Shown: one piece after another, positions 8,932 through 16,746 of the stretch
Numbering within the stretch: the first letter of the stretch is position 1
Layout of the letters: each line of letters opens with the position of its first letter
Assembly (NCBI RefSeq): GCF_000720325.1
Contig: NZ_JOJM01000045.1
Coordinates: forward strand, 20,438-84,437
DNA from: Streptomyces sp. NRRL B-1347
Lineage (GTDB): Bacteria > Actinomycetota > Actinomycetes > Streptomycetales > Streptomycetaceae
DNA length: 64,000 nt
Direction of reading: 5' to 3'
Notes under the pieces: generated by a model
Database searches by the model: none
What the model was told of the DNA's origin: nothing
Seen by the model: the letters and a program-made list of their open reading frames with translations, nothing else
Made by a program: the position numbers and the translations under genes

Positions 8932-10980
8932 ATGGAAGAGCCGCGTCGCCTCGGCGGCCGGTACGAGCTGGGCCAGGTGCTCGGCCGCGGCGGAATGGCC
9001 GAGGTCTACCTCGCGCACGACACCCGCCTCGGCCGCACCGTGGCGGTGAAGACGCTGCGGGTGGACCTCGCCCGCGACCCGTCGTTCCAGGCCCGGTTCC
9101 GCCGTGAGGCCCAGTCGGCCGCCTCCCTCAACCATCCGGCGATCGTCGCGGTGTACGACACCGGCGAGGACTACGTCGACGGGGTCTCCATCCCGTACAT
9201 CGTCATGGAGTACGTCGACGGCTCCACGCTGCGCGAGCTGCTGCACTCGGGGCGCAAGCTGCTGCCCGAGCGCGCCATGGAGATGACGATCGGCATCCTC
9301 CAGGCCCTGGAGTACTCGCACCGCAACCAGATCGTCCACCGTGACATCAAGCCCGCGAACGTCATGCTGACGCGCAACGGCCAGGTCAAGGTCATGGACT
9401 TCGGCATCGCCCGCGCCATGGGCGAGTCCGGCATGACGATGACGCAGACCGCGGCCGTCATCGGCACCGCGCAGTACCTCTCGCCGGAGCAGGCCAAGGG
9501 GGAGCAGGTCGACGCCCGCTCCGACCTCTACTCCACGGGCTGTCTGCTGTACGAGCTGCTGACCGTGCGCCCGCCCTTCGTGGGCGACTCCCCGGTCGCG
9601 GTGGCCTACCAGCACGTGCGGGAAGAGCCGCAGGCCCCGAGCGTCTTCGACAACGAGATCACGCCCGAGATGGACGCGATCGTCCTCAAGGCGCTCACCA
9701 AGGACCCGGACTACCGCTACCAGTCGGCGGACGAGATGCGCGCCGACATCGAGGCGTGCCTCGACGGCCAGCCCGTCGCCGCCACCGCCGCGATGGGCGC
9801 CGTCGGCTACGGCGGCCAGCCCGGTGACTACGGTGACCAGGCCACGGCCATGCTGCGCCCGCAGAACGGCGGCCAGGGCCAGGGCCAGACGTCGATGATG
9901 CCCCCGGTCAACCCGGACGACGGCGGCTACGGCTACGACGAGAACGGCCGCCGCGGCCGCCAGAAGAAGAGCAACACGTCGACGATCCTCCTCGTGGCCG
10001 CGGGCATCCTCGTCCTGGTGGGCGCGATCCTGATCGGCAAGTGGGCGTTCAGCGGCGACAGCGCGAGCGACGACAAGAAGGCCCCCAATTTCGTCGGCGA
10101 GACGCTGAAGGAGGCCCAGAGGTCCGCGTCGAACGTGGACCTGAAGATCAGCGTCTCCCAGCGCAAGCCCTGCGAGAAGTACCCCAAGGGCGAGATCTGC
10201 TCGCAGACCCCGCCCGAGGGCAGCAAGGTCGAGAAGGGCGACACGATCGACGTGGTCGTGTCGACGGGAGCGCCGAAGGTGGCGGTTCCGGACGTCGAGG
10301 GACTTCAGTATTCGACAGCGAAGAGCAAGCTGGAGGACAAGGGCTTCACCGTCGACAAGGAGACCCAGGAGTCCGACCAGAACCCTGGTGTCGTCATCAG
10401 CCAGGACCCCTCCGGCGAGACCGAGGTGGAGCGAGGCACGACCATCACGCTGACGGTCGCCAAGAAGAAGCAGCTGACCGCTGTACCCGACGTCTCCGGC
10501 CAGACCTGGGAAGCCGCCAGGAAGCAAATCCAGGACAACGGCTTCACCCCTGTTCGACAGGACGTCGAGAGCGACAGCGTCGAAGAAGGCAAGGTCATCC
10601 AGACCACGCCGGCCGCTGGCACACAGGCCGAACCAGGCTCTCAGGTGACCGTCCAGGTCGCCAAGAAGAAGCCCGAGGAGGAAGAGGACGTCCAGGTCCC
10701 CACCCTCACCGGTCAGAAGCTCTCCGACGCGCGTGACGCCATCGAGGACGCGGACCTGACGGTCGGCAACATCCAAGGCCCGCAGGACGACGACGCCCTG
10801 GTGGTCCTCGCCGACCCGTCCCCGGGCACGAAGGTCAAGTCCGGCACCGCCATCAACCTGACCACCATCGGCAGCGGCGGCGGCAACCCGGGTGGCGGCG
10901 ACAACGGCGGCGGCGGTGACAACGGAGGCGGCGGCTTCATCGAGGGCGCCACCGGCTTCGGCCGTCACGAGAGGGATTAA
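8932..10980 (+). CDS. pknB: PknB-type transmembrane Ser/Thr kinase with PASTA repeats
   Basis: A 682-residue receptor kinase. The cytoplasmic kinase domain (about 10-275) has the Gly loop GRGGMAEVY, catalytic Lys40, HRDIKPAN with Asp138, DFG at 156-158 and an activation loop rich in Thr (MTMTQTAAVIGT). One membrane helix (about residues 350-372) is followed by four PASTA repeats, known to bind muropeptides and lipid II, and a Gly-rich tail. Mycobacteria encode PknA and PknB here; only one kinase is present in this operon. ATG 8932 is chosen because MEEPRRLGGRYELG matches the family start; AGAGGG lies upstream. Confidence 0.96.
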   Translation: MEEPRRLGGRYELGQVLGRGGMAEVYLAHDTRLGRTVAVKTLRVDLARDPSFQARFRREAQSAASLNHPAIVAVYDTGEDYVDGVSIPYIVMEYVDGSTLRELLHSGRKLLPERAMEMTIGILQALEYSHRNQIVHRDIKPANVMLTRNGQVKVMDFGIARAMGESGMTMTQTAAVIGTAQYLSPEQAKGEQVDARSDLYSTGCLLYELLTVRPPFVGDSPVAVAYQHVREEPQAPSVFDNEITPEMDAIVLKALTKDPDYRYQSADEMRADIEACLDGQPVAATAAMGAVGYGGQPGDYGDQATAMLRPQNGGQGQGQTSMMPPVNPDDGGYGYDENGRRGRQKKSNTSTILLVAAGILVLVGAILIGKWAFSGDSASDDKKAPNFVGETLKEAQRSASNVDLKISVSQRKPCEKYPKGEICSQTPPEGSKVEKGDTIDVVVSTGAPKVAVPDVEGLQYSTAKSKLEDKGFTVDKETQESDQNPGVVISQDPSGETEVERGTTITLTVAKKKQLTAVPDVSGQTWEAARKQIQDNGFTPVRQDVESDSVEEGKVIQTTPAAGTQAEPGSQVTVQVAKKKPEEEEDVQVPTLTGQKLSDARDAIEDADLTVGNIQGPQDDDALVVLADPSPGTKVKSGTAINLTTIGSGGGNPGGGDNGGGGDNGGGGFIEGATGFGRHERD

Positions 10981-11019
10981 TCAGGGCCCGTACAGGCAAA
11001 AATGCGCCATTCCTATGAG

Positions 11020-11054
11020 AAGCTCTGGCACTCGCTTCGGTGATGCCAGAGCTT
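11020..11054 (+). terminator. terminator after pknB
   Basis: The 11-bp arms AAGCTCTGGCA and TGCCAGAGCTT are followed by TTTCAT. This is a convincing intrinsic terminator closing the fhaA-pknB operon. Confidence 0.85.
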
Positions 11055-11180
11055 TTCATATGCACTTGCCGAGTACAGACCTACCGGTCAAACTTTGCAG
11101 CGCCACTGACATCCTCTGCTTCACGCCCCCCTAGCACAAAACACCACGACAATTGATCATGGTCGTGATATTGTGCATAC

Positions 11181-11612
11181 ATGACAGGCAACATGAAGCG
11201 TATATCAACAGTAGGCGTTATAGCAGTTGCCGTATTTACTGCAACATCGACAGTCAACGCGCATGCCGTCATCGGAGGTAAGGGGAAGGCACGATGCGCA
11301 ATAGGTGGAGTTGACGCGTACGGCTATTTCAAGGAATGGGCGCACAATCGTACAAAGATGTCCTTGATCACGTATGACACCAAGAACGACAGGCGTCATG
11401 TAGCCGTCCGCTTCATTTCGAAGAAGGACTACGACACCAAAATCCGCTACTGGGCTTGGCATCACAATTACAAGGGACACAACGAGAAAAAGGTGACGAA
11501 AACTTCTGCATCGACTGAGAAATCTGGACTCAGCTTTATAGGAATACAGGCCGCAGTCATGGATGGGTCGAAGGTGGTTAAGTCCTGCAAGAGCTGGGCG
11601 GTGGGCTATTAA
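11181..11612 (+). CDS. low-GC small secreted protein, unknown function
   Basis: A 143-residue protein with an N-terminal signal sequence (MKRISTVGVIAVAVF... ending NAHA) and a mature part with Cys residues in ARCAIGG and VKSCKSW that could pair, and many Lys, Tyr and Trp. I do not recognise the family. Bases 11341-11580 are about 49% G+C by direct count, far below the neighbouring genes, and codon use includes many A/T-ending codons, so recent acquisition is likely. No good ribosome site precedes ATG 11181 or the alternative ATG 11193. A short inverted repeat CACGAC/GTCGTG lies about 15-35 bases upstream. Confidence 0.7.
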   Translation: MTGNMKRISTVGVIAVAVFTATSTVNAHAVIGGKGKARCAIGGVDAYGYFKEWAHNRTKMSLITYDTKNDRRHVAVRFISKKDYDTKIRYWAWHHNYKGHNEKKVTKTSASTEKSGLSFIGIQAAVMDGSKVVKSCKSWAVGY

Positions 11613-11665
11613 TCTCCCCATTGAGGCGCCCCACCAGTTCGTCGGCAAAGCACCTCCGTGAGACG

Positions 11666-12409
11666 TCAGTGCGTCATACCTAGCTCCGGTGGCGGTGTCC
11701 GCCTGTTGTCGACCTTCTCGATCCGCTCCAGCTCGCCCCACACCACGTAGCGGTACTTCGACGTGTACACCGGCGTGCAGGTCGTGAGCGTGATGTAGCG
11801 GCCCGGCTTCTTCGCGCCGGACTCCTTCGGGATCGGGTCGAGGACGCGGACGTTGAACTTCGAGGTCTCGGGCAGGGTCTTGTAGACCTTGTACACGTAC
11901 CACTTGTCGCGGGTCTCGAAGACGATCGGGTCGCCCTCGTTGACCTTGTCGATCTTGTGGAACTTCGCGCCGTGGCCGTCGCGGTGGGCGGCCAGCGAGA
12001 AGTTGCCCTTCTCGTCCTGCGGCAGGGCCGACTTGACCGGGTCCGTGTAGTAGCCGGCGACACCGTTGTTGAGGGTCCCGGTGGCGGTGCCCTTCTTCAC
12101 GAGGATCTCGCCCGCGCCCATCGACGGTACGTGGAGGAAGCCGATGCCGTCCTTGGTGTTCAGGGCGCCGGGGCCGCCCGCCCAGTGGTCGCGGACGCGG
12201 TCGCCCTGCTTCCTCGCCTCGCGGTCCGCTATGACGTTCGTCCACCACAGCGAGTAGACGACGAACAGGCCCAGGACCAGGCCCGCGGTGATGAGGAGTT
12301 CGCCGAAGACGCTGACGGCCGTCGCGATGGGGCCGCGGCCGCGCGGCGGCGGCCCGTCCGCGGGCTTGGACTCGTCGGTCCGCTCGTCCTCTTCGGTGGT
12401 GGCTGCCAC
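11666..12409 (-). CDS. srtE: class E sortase (1 of 3)
   Basis: A membrane-anchored cysteine transpeptidase of 247 residues expected to attach surface proteins bearing LAxTG-type signals to peptidoglycan. One membrane helix covers about residues 33-57. The catalytic triad is visible as His142 (SLAAHRDGH), Cys211 (LTTCTP) and Arg220 (SKYRY). It is last in the minus-strand block of sortases. From memory, S. coelicolor has two class E sortases adjacent at this locus that anchor the long chaplins and are needed for aerial hyphae. Candidate substrates exist in this window (long chaplin and LPQTG protein). Confidence 0.95.
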   Translation of the reverse strand: MAATTEEDERTDESKPADGPPPRGRGPIATAVSVFGELLITAGLVLGLFVVYSLWWTNVIADREARKQGDRVRDHWAGGPGALNTKDGIGFLHVPSMGAGEILVKKGTATGTLNNGVAGYYTDPVKSALPQDEKGNFSLAAHRDGHGAKFHKIDKVNEGDPIVFETRDKWYVYKVYKTLPETSKFNVRVLDPIPKESGAKKPGRYITLTTCTPVYTSKYRYVVWGELERIEKVDNRRTPPPELGMTH

Positions 12410-12443
12410 TGCATCCGCCCTGTCTGTTTTGGCTTTCCGGCGC

Positions 12444-13553
12444 CTAGTCGACCAGCGCGGCCGGTTTCCCCTTGGCGCGTGGCCGGTCTTCGACCATCTT
12501 GCCCCACACGATCATTCGGTACTTACTCGTGAACTCGGGGGTACAGGTGGTCAGTGTGAGGTAGCGGCCCGGTTTCGTGAAGCCGGAGCCCGGCGGGACG
12601 GGGCCGAGGACGGCCGTGTTGCCGGGGCTGGTCTGCGGGAGGATGCTCGCCATCTTGTAGACGTAGTACGTGTCCTGCGTCTCGACCACGATCGGGTCGC
12701 CCGGTTTGAGCCGGTTGATGTACCGGAACGGCTCGCCGTGGGTGTTGCGGTGTCCTGCGACCCCGAAGTTGCCAGGGTCCGCTTCCGGCATCGGGGTCTT
12801 GGTGCCGCCCTCGCTGTAGTGGCCGACCATGCCCCGGTCGAGGACCTTGTGCTTGTCGATGCCCTCGGCGACCGGCACGACGACGTCGAGCTTGGGGATG
12901 TGCAGCAGCGCGAAGCCCTGGCCCGGCTCGAAGGCTCCCGGCTTGCCCTTGCCCTCCGCCCAGTCCTCCCGAAGGTCGCGGGCCGCGGCGTTCGCCTGCT
13001 GGTGGGCCCGTATGTTCGTCCACCACAGCTGGTACGTGACGAACAGGAGCATCAGGACGCCGGCGGTGATGAACAGCTCGCCGATGACGCGGCTCGCCAC
13101 GGTGGCCGGGCTCGGTCTGCGGGCGCGCTCGGCGCGACGGGCTTCGAGGCGGGTCAGCGGGCGGTCCGGCGCGCCCTCGGCGACGGGTGCCGCCGCCTTC
13201 GCCCTGCCGGGCTTCCGACGGCCCTTGTGCCTGGCCGCCTTGCGCCGGGCGGCCCGGCCGCCCGGCACCGCGTCCGGTGGCCGCGCGAGGTCCTGCTCTC
13301 CGGCTATTCGGCGCGTGTCCGCCGTCCGCAGGCCGATGGTCTCGTCGTCCGGCGGCGGCTCGTACACGGCCGCGTACGGCTCCGGGGCGCCGGGGACGGC
13401 CTCAGGAGCAGGATCCTCAGGAGCAGGAGCAGGAGCAGGAGCGCCAGAAGCATCGGGCACAGGCGCGTCCGGAGGTGCCCCGCTGCGGAACCACGGTGAC
13501 GGATGGTCCCCCGCCCCCGCCGCGTCGGCGCCCCCGTGCGCCTCCGCGGTCAC
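12444..13553 (-). CDS. srtE: class E sortase (2 of 3) with long N-terminal extension
   Basis: A 369-residue sortase. About 150 residues of Pro/Ala-rich then strongly basic cytoplasmic sequence precede a membrane helix (about 155-179). The catalytic domain has His268 (GVAGHRNTHG), Cys337 (LTTCTP) and Arg346 (SKYRM). The GTG start at 13553 overlaps the stop of the upstream amidotransferase gene by four bases. The extension is unusual in length compared with the two other sortases here and might interact with cytoplasmic partners; that is inference. Confidence 0.94.
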   Translation of the reverse strand: MTAEAHGGADAAGAGDHPSPWFRSGAPPDAPVPDASGAPAPAPAPEDPAPEAVPGAPEPYAAVYEPPPDDETIGLRTADTRRIAGEQDLARPPDAVPGGRAARRKAARHKGRRKPGRAKAAAPVAEGAPDRPLTRLEARRAERARRPSPATVASRVIGELFITAGVLMLLFVTYQLWWTNIRAHQQANAAARDLREDWAEGKGKPGAFEPGQGFALLHIPKLDVVVPVAEGIDKHKVLDRGMVGHYSEGGTKTPMPEADPGNFGVAGHRNTHGEPFRYINRLKPGDPIVVETQDTYYVYKMASILPQTSPGNTAVLGPVPPGSGFTKPGRYLTLTTCTPEFTSKYRMIVWGKMVEDRPRAKGKPAALVD

Positions 13554-14188
13554 GCCGTGGCCCTGCCCACCACCGGGGCCAGCCCGCTCGATCGTGCGAC
13601 GGCCCCGGCGTCGCCGCACTCGGCGAGCCAGTTGGCGAGCATCAGGTGCCCGTGCTCGGTGAGGACGGACTCGGGGTGGAACTGCACGCCCTCGACGGGC
13701 AGTTCGCGGTGGCGCAGGCCCATGATGATGCCGTCCGCCGTGCGGGCGGTGACTTCGAGCTCGGCGGGCACGGTGGCGGGCTCGGCGGCGAGCGAGTGGT
13801 ACCGGGTCGCGGTGAAGGGCGAGGGCAGGCCCGCGAAGACGCCCTTGCCCTCGTGCGTGACCGGCGAGGTCTTGCCGTGCAGGAGCTCCGGCGCCCGGTC
13901 CACGACACCGCCGTACGCCACGGCCATCGACTGCATGCCCAGGCACACGCCGAAGACGGGCACGCCGGTGGCGGCGCAGTGGCGCACCATGTCCACGCAG
14001 ACGCCCGCCTGCTCGGGGGTGCCGGGGCCCGGCGAGAGCAGCACGCCGTCGAAGCCGTCCTGCGCGTGCCGCAGCTCGACCTCGTCGTTGCGCAGGACCT
14101 CGCACTCGGCGCCCAGCTGGTACAGGTACTGCACGAGGTTGAAGACGAAGCTGTCGTAGTTGTCGACGACGAGGATGCGCGCGCCCAT
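13550..14188 (-). CDS. pabA: aminodeoxychorismate/anthranilate synthase component II (glutamine amidotransferase)
   Basis: A class I glutamine amidotransferase of 212 residues that supplies ammonia to a chorismate-converting partner for folate (PabB) or tryptophan (TrpE). Seen are the start ARILVVDNYDSFVFNLVQYL, the oxyanion segment SPGPGTPEQAG, the nucleophile motif GVCLGMQ with its Cys, and VEGVQFHPES containing the His-Glu pair. It overlaps its neighbours on both sides, so it is co-transcribed with sortase genes. No partner subunit is in the window, so PabA versus TrpG cannot be decided here. Confidence 0.93.
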   Translation of the reverse strand: MGARILVVDNYDSFVFNLVQYLYQLGAECEVLRNDEVELRHAQDGFDGVLLSPGPGTPEQAGVCVDMVRHCAATGVPVFGVCLGMQSMAVAYGGVVDRAPELLHGKTSPVTHEGKGVFAGLPSPFTATRYHSLAAEPATVPAELEVTARTADGIIMGLRHRELPVEGVQFHPESVLTEHGHLMLANWLAECGDAGAVARSSGLAPVVGRATA

Positions 14189-14346
14189 CAGTTGTCCACC
14201 GTCACGTCGTTGAAGGGAAGGAGCGGCTCCGCCCAGGGGAACACGTACTGGAACAGCACATAGACCACGGCGAGGACCAGCATCAGGGAGATCAGTGCCC
14301 TCACCCATGCGTTCCCCGGCAGATGTCGCCAGATCCAGCCGTACAT
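14188..14346 (-). CDS. small single-span membrane peptide
   Basis: A 52-residue peptide starting MYGWIWRHLPGNAWVRAL. One hydrophobic helix (LISLMLVLAVVYVLFQYVF) is followed by a short acidic tail ending DVTVDN. Its stop shares one base with the pabA start (TGATG), indicating translational coupling. It is known as a conserved hypothetical between sortase and pabA in Streptomyces (from memory). Function is unknown; association with the sortases at the membrane is a guess from context. Confidence 0.8.
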   Translation of the reverse strand: MYGWIWRHLPGNAWVRALISLMLVLAVVYVLFQYVFPWAEPLLPFNDVTVDN

Positions 14347-14416
14347 GCCGTCCCTTTCGTCGCCACACGACCGCCCGGCCCCATCGCACCGGCCGTCGCC
14401 GCCGTACCGCACCAGA

Positions 14417-15118
14417 CTAACGGCGCAGTGCCTCAGGTTTCCCGGCCTCCACGGGCTGGGTGGCGTCCAGATGGGCCCAGGCGATGAGGCGGTGGCTGTG
14501 GCCCCACTCGGGCTCGCAGGTGGTCAGGGTGAGGTAGCGGCCGGGCTCGCGGTAGCCGGACCCCCGCGGCACGGGGTCGACGACCCCGGTGTCGCTGGGC
14601 AGCGTCTTGTACGGCTTCTTGTCGATGCGGTACGTGAACCAGGTCGTGCCGTCGGTGAGGACGACCGCGTCGCCGCGGCGCAGCTCGGGGAAGTCCTTGA
14701 ACGGGTCGCCGTAGGTGCGCCGGTGTCCGGCCACGGCGAAGTTGCCCTTCCGGCCGAGCTGGGCGGTGCGCGCGTAGTGGCCGAGGCCCTTCTTGAGGGT
14801 GTCGGTGGCGGTGCCCTGGAGCACGGGCTTGTTCCACGTGAAACCGAAGCGGGGGACGTACATGACGGCGAAGGGTTCGCCGTCTTCGTAGGGGGCCGGT
14901 TTCGGGGGCGAGGAGTCGAGGGCCCCGCTGCCGCTGCCCGCGCCGGTGGCGATCCGGCCCTGGGACCACCGGTCGTGGAGGCGGTCGATCTGGTCGTCCA
15001 TGGCCCGGTCGGCCTTCACTCCGGTCCAGAACAGCACGTACGCCACGAAGAGCACGATCAGGGTGCCGACGGTGATGCACAGTTCGCTGAACGTCCGGAC
15101 GATCACGCGTACCGTCAC
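14417..15118 (-). CDS. class E sortase (3 of 3)
   Basis: A 233-residue sortase with an N-terminal membrane helix (about 10-31) and catalytic His132 (FAVAGHRRTYG), Cys201 (LTTCEP) and Arg210 (SHRLI). The motif is LTTCEP instead of the LTTCTP of the other two copies, and the cytoplasmic N-terminus is only a few residues long. The GTG start at 15118 has GGGAGG about eight bases upstream. A parS-like palindrome lies within the reading frame (14830-14845). Substrate specificity may differ from the other copies. Confidence 0.93.
   Translation of the reverse strand: MTVRVIVRTFSELCITVGTLIVLFVAYVLFWTGVKADRAMDDQIDRLHDRWSQGRIATGAGSGSGALDSSPPKPAPYEDGEPFAVMYVPRFGFTWNKPVLQGTATDTLKKGLGHYARTAQLGRKGNFAVAGHRRTYGDPFKDFPELRRGDAVVLTDGTTWFTYRIDKKPYKTLPSDTGVVDPVPRGSGYREPGRYLTLTTCEPEWGHSHRLIAWAHLDATQPVEAGKPEALRR
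14830..14845. other. candidate parS (ParB-binding) site
   Basis: TGTTCCACGTGAAACC matches the bacterial parS consensus TGTTNCACGTGAAACA at 15 of 16 positions. It lies inside the third sortase gene, where the reverse strand encodes GFTWNKP. Streptomyces carry some twenty parS sites around oriC, so one here fits the location. ParB binding is inferred from sequence only. Confidence 0.65.
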
Positions 15119-15141
15119 CGCAGGGACCTCCCGAGCGAGCG

Positions 15142-15933
15142 CTACTCCACAGGCTTCGCGTAATGCAGGTTCACTGTGCCCGAGTAGCCGGGAAGAGTCA
15201 CCGCCCCGTCGTCGTCGACTTTCCAGCCGAGCCCGTAGGCGTTGACGTAGAGCATGTAGTTCTGGATCTCGGGCGAGGCGGCGAGGGCCTTCTTGAGGCG
15301 GTCGGGGTCGCCGATCGCGGTCACCTTGTACGGCGGTGAGTAGACGCGGCCCTGGAGGATCAGGGTGTTGCCGACGCAGCGCACGGCGCTGGTGGAGATC
15401 AGCCGCTGGTCCATGACCTTGATGCCCTCGGCGCCGCCCTGCCACAGGGCGTTGACCACGGCCTGGAGGTCCTGCTGGTGGATGACCAGGTCGTTGGGCT
15501 GGGGCTCGGGGTAGCCGGGGAGCTTGGCGGTGGCGTGCGGCGGGGCGTCGGTGAGGGTCACGGAGACGGCCTGGCCACTGAGCTTCTTGGTGCCCGCGTT
15601 CCGCTCCAGGGCGCCGAGCCGGGCCTCGTCGGCCTTGGTGCCGGGGCTGTCGCGGCGGGCGAGGGACTCGACCTCGTCGCGCAGCGAGCCGGTGGACTGG
15701 TCCAGGTCCTTGTTCTTGCGGCTGCGTTCCTGGATGAGGTCGGAGAGCTTCAACAGGGAGTCGTCGGTGCGGATGTTGGTGCCCTTGGCCGTGTTGAAGC
15801 TGGTCATGAAGAGCAGCCCGGCGAGGGCGAAGACGCCTGCGGTGAGCACCCGGAGCGGCCGCCAGCGGCGGCGTCGGCCCTTGTCCGGAGAGGGCGGACC
15901 CGTGCCCGTGGGGAAGTCGGCAGAATTGCTCAA
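15142..15933 (-). CDS. DUF881 family membrane-anchored protein
   Basis: A 263-residue protein with one membrane helix (about residues 28-47), a coiled-coil-like stretch ([20 protein letters not shown]) and a DUF881 domain with [38 protein letters not shown] and the C-terminal INAYG-like [13 protein letters not shown]881 proteins occur next to division and envelope genes in actinobacteria and Firmicutes; biochemical role is unknown. The start codon is TTG at 15933 with AAGGG upstream. It lies just upstream of the sortase 3 gene and diverges from crgA. Confidence 0.9.
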   Translation of the reverse strand: MSNSADFPTGTGPPSPDKGRRRRWRPLRVLTAGVFALAGLLFMTSFNTAKGTNIRTDDSLLKLSDLIQERSRKNKDLDQSTGSLRDEVESLARRDSPGTKADEARLGALERNAGTKKLSGQAVSVTLTDAPPHATAKLPGYPEPQPNDLVIHQQDLQAVVNALWQGGAEGIKVMDQRLISTSAVRCVGNTLILQGRVYSPPYKVTAIGDPDRLKKALAASPEIQNYMLYVNAYGLGWKVDDDGAVTLPGYSGTVNLHYAKPVE

Positions 15934-16075
15934 CGTACCCTTATCTCCTTCACCGCCGCGGAAGCACTACGCTAACGGACGCCCGGGGGAAGACTTAGCG
16001 CACCGTAGTGTCCGCTCCCGGCGCCGGACCCAGTTACCTGCGCGGCCACGCAGCGCATCGACAGGAGAGACCCTC

Positions 16076-16333
16076 GTGCCGAAGTCACGTATCCGCAAGA
16101 AGGCAGACGACTACACGCCCCCGTCGTCGAAGAAGGCGACGAACATCAAGCTGACCAGCCGTAGCTGGGTCGCTCCCGTGATGCTGGCGCTGTTCCTGAT
16201 CGGCCTCGCCTGGATCGTCGTCTTCTACGTCACGGACGGCGAGCTCCCGATCGACCCGCTGGGCAACTGGAACATCGTGGTCGGCTTCGGCTTCATCGCC
16301 GCGGGCTTCGGCGTCTCCACTCAGTGGAAGTAA
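16076..16333 (+). CDS. crgA: CrgA, cell division inhibitor/septation regulator
   Basis: An 85-residue membrane protein starting at GTG 16076 with AGGAGAG about ten bases upstream. The sequence has a basic N-terminus ([16 protein letters not shown]), two membrane helices ([20 protein letters not shown] and [13 protein letters not shown]) and the terminal STQWK. CrgA coordinates FtsZ-ring timing in Streptomyces aerial hyphae and recruits division proteins in mycobacteria. It is divergent from the DUF881 gene, as in other Streptomyces. Confidence 0.95.
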   Translation: MPKSRIRKKADDYTPPSSKKATNIKLTSRSWVAPVMLALFLIGLAWIVVFYVTDGELPIDPLGNWNIVVGFGFIAAGFGVSTQWK

Positions 16334-16378
16334 CGATCCGGGGTAACGGAGGGGGCGGAACGCAAGCCCTGGCCTGAG

Positions 16379-16387
16379 TTATCCACA
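16379..16387 (+). promoter_or_regulatory. DnaA box TTATCCACA
   Basis: A perfect match to the canonical DnaA 9-mer, first of the crgA-rhomboid group. Confidence 0.65.
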
Positions 16388-16399
16388 GCGCGAGCGCTG

Positions 16400-16408
16400 C
16401 CATCCACA
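16400..16408 (+). promoter_or_regulatory. DnaA box-like CCATCCACA
   Basis: Fits the relaxed pattern YYVTCCACA, in the same orientation as the box at 16379 and 21 bp from it. Confidence 0.45.
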
Positions 16409-16432
16409 GACCTGGGGAAAGGTCTGAAGATC

Positions 16433-16441
16433 TGTGGATAA
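16433..16441 (-). promoter_or_regulatory. DnaA box TGTGGATAA
   Basis: A perfect DnaA 9-mer in inverted orientation to 16379, start-to-start distance 54 bp. Confidence 0.65.
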
Positions 16442-16580
16442 CTCTCCGGACGTTGACGCCGGTGTGACTGGTCGGCCGTTCCGGTTCGGCCCGTCCACCC
16501 CTTGCCCCGCCTGGGAAAACCCGGATCGGCGAAGCGCGGAACAGACGTTCCCCACTTCGTGCACAAGATCGGGCACGGAC

Positions 16581-16589
16581 TGTGGACAA
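16581..16589 (-). promoter_or_regulatory. DnaA box TGTGGACAA
   Basis: The reverse complement is TTGTCCACA, the form preferred in Streptomyces oriC. Confidence 0.65.
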
Positions 16590-16746
16590 CCTGGGGCGGG
16601 ACGGTGGGGACAACGCCGTACCCAGGGCGACCCGTACCCGGGATGCCCCATACTCCGGGGCCCCGCGCCCGTACGGGACGACAGCAGCAGCGTGGCCCCA
16701 CCCGGCAACGGATGGGGCCACGGAAGCCGCAAGGCGCACGAGTGCC

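Larger units (their letters stand above)
16334..16746. other. non-coding region with DnaA-box cluster
   Basis: This 413-base gap between crgA and the convergent rhomboid gene has no supportable gene. It holds four matches to the Streptomyces DnaA-box pattern (listed separately), two of them perfect TTATCCACA. The gap is larger than expected for a convergent gene pair. Confidence 0.65.

Noticed and set aside
8926..10968. 680-residue minus-strand open frame opposite pknB
   Set aside because: Shadow of the kinase; composition is Arg/Val/Leu/His repeats without domain features.
16334..16746. Chromosomal origin oriC
   Set aside because: Only four DnaA-box matches and no dnaA/dnaN next to it; by gene order oriC should lie beyond gnd outside the window.
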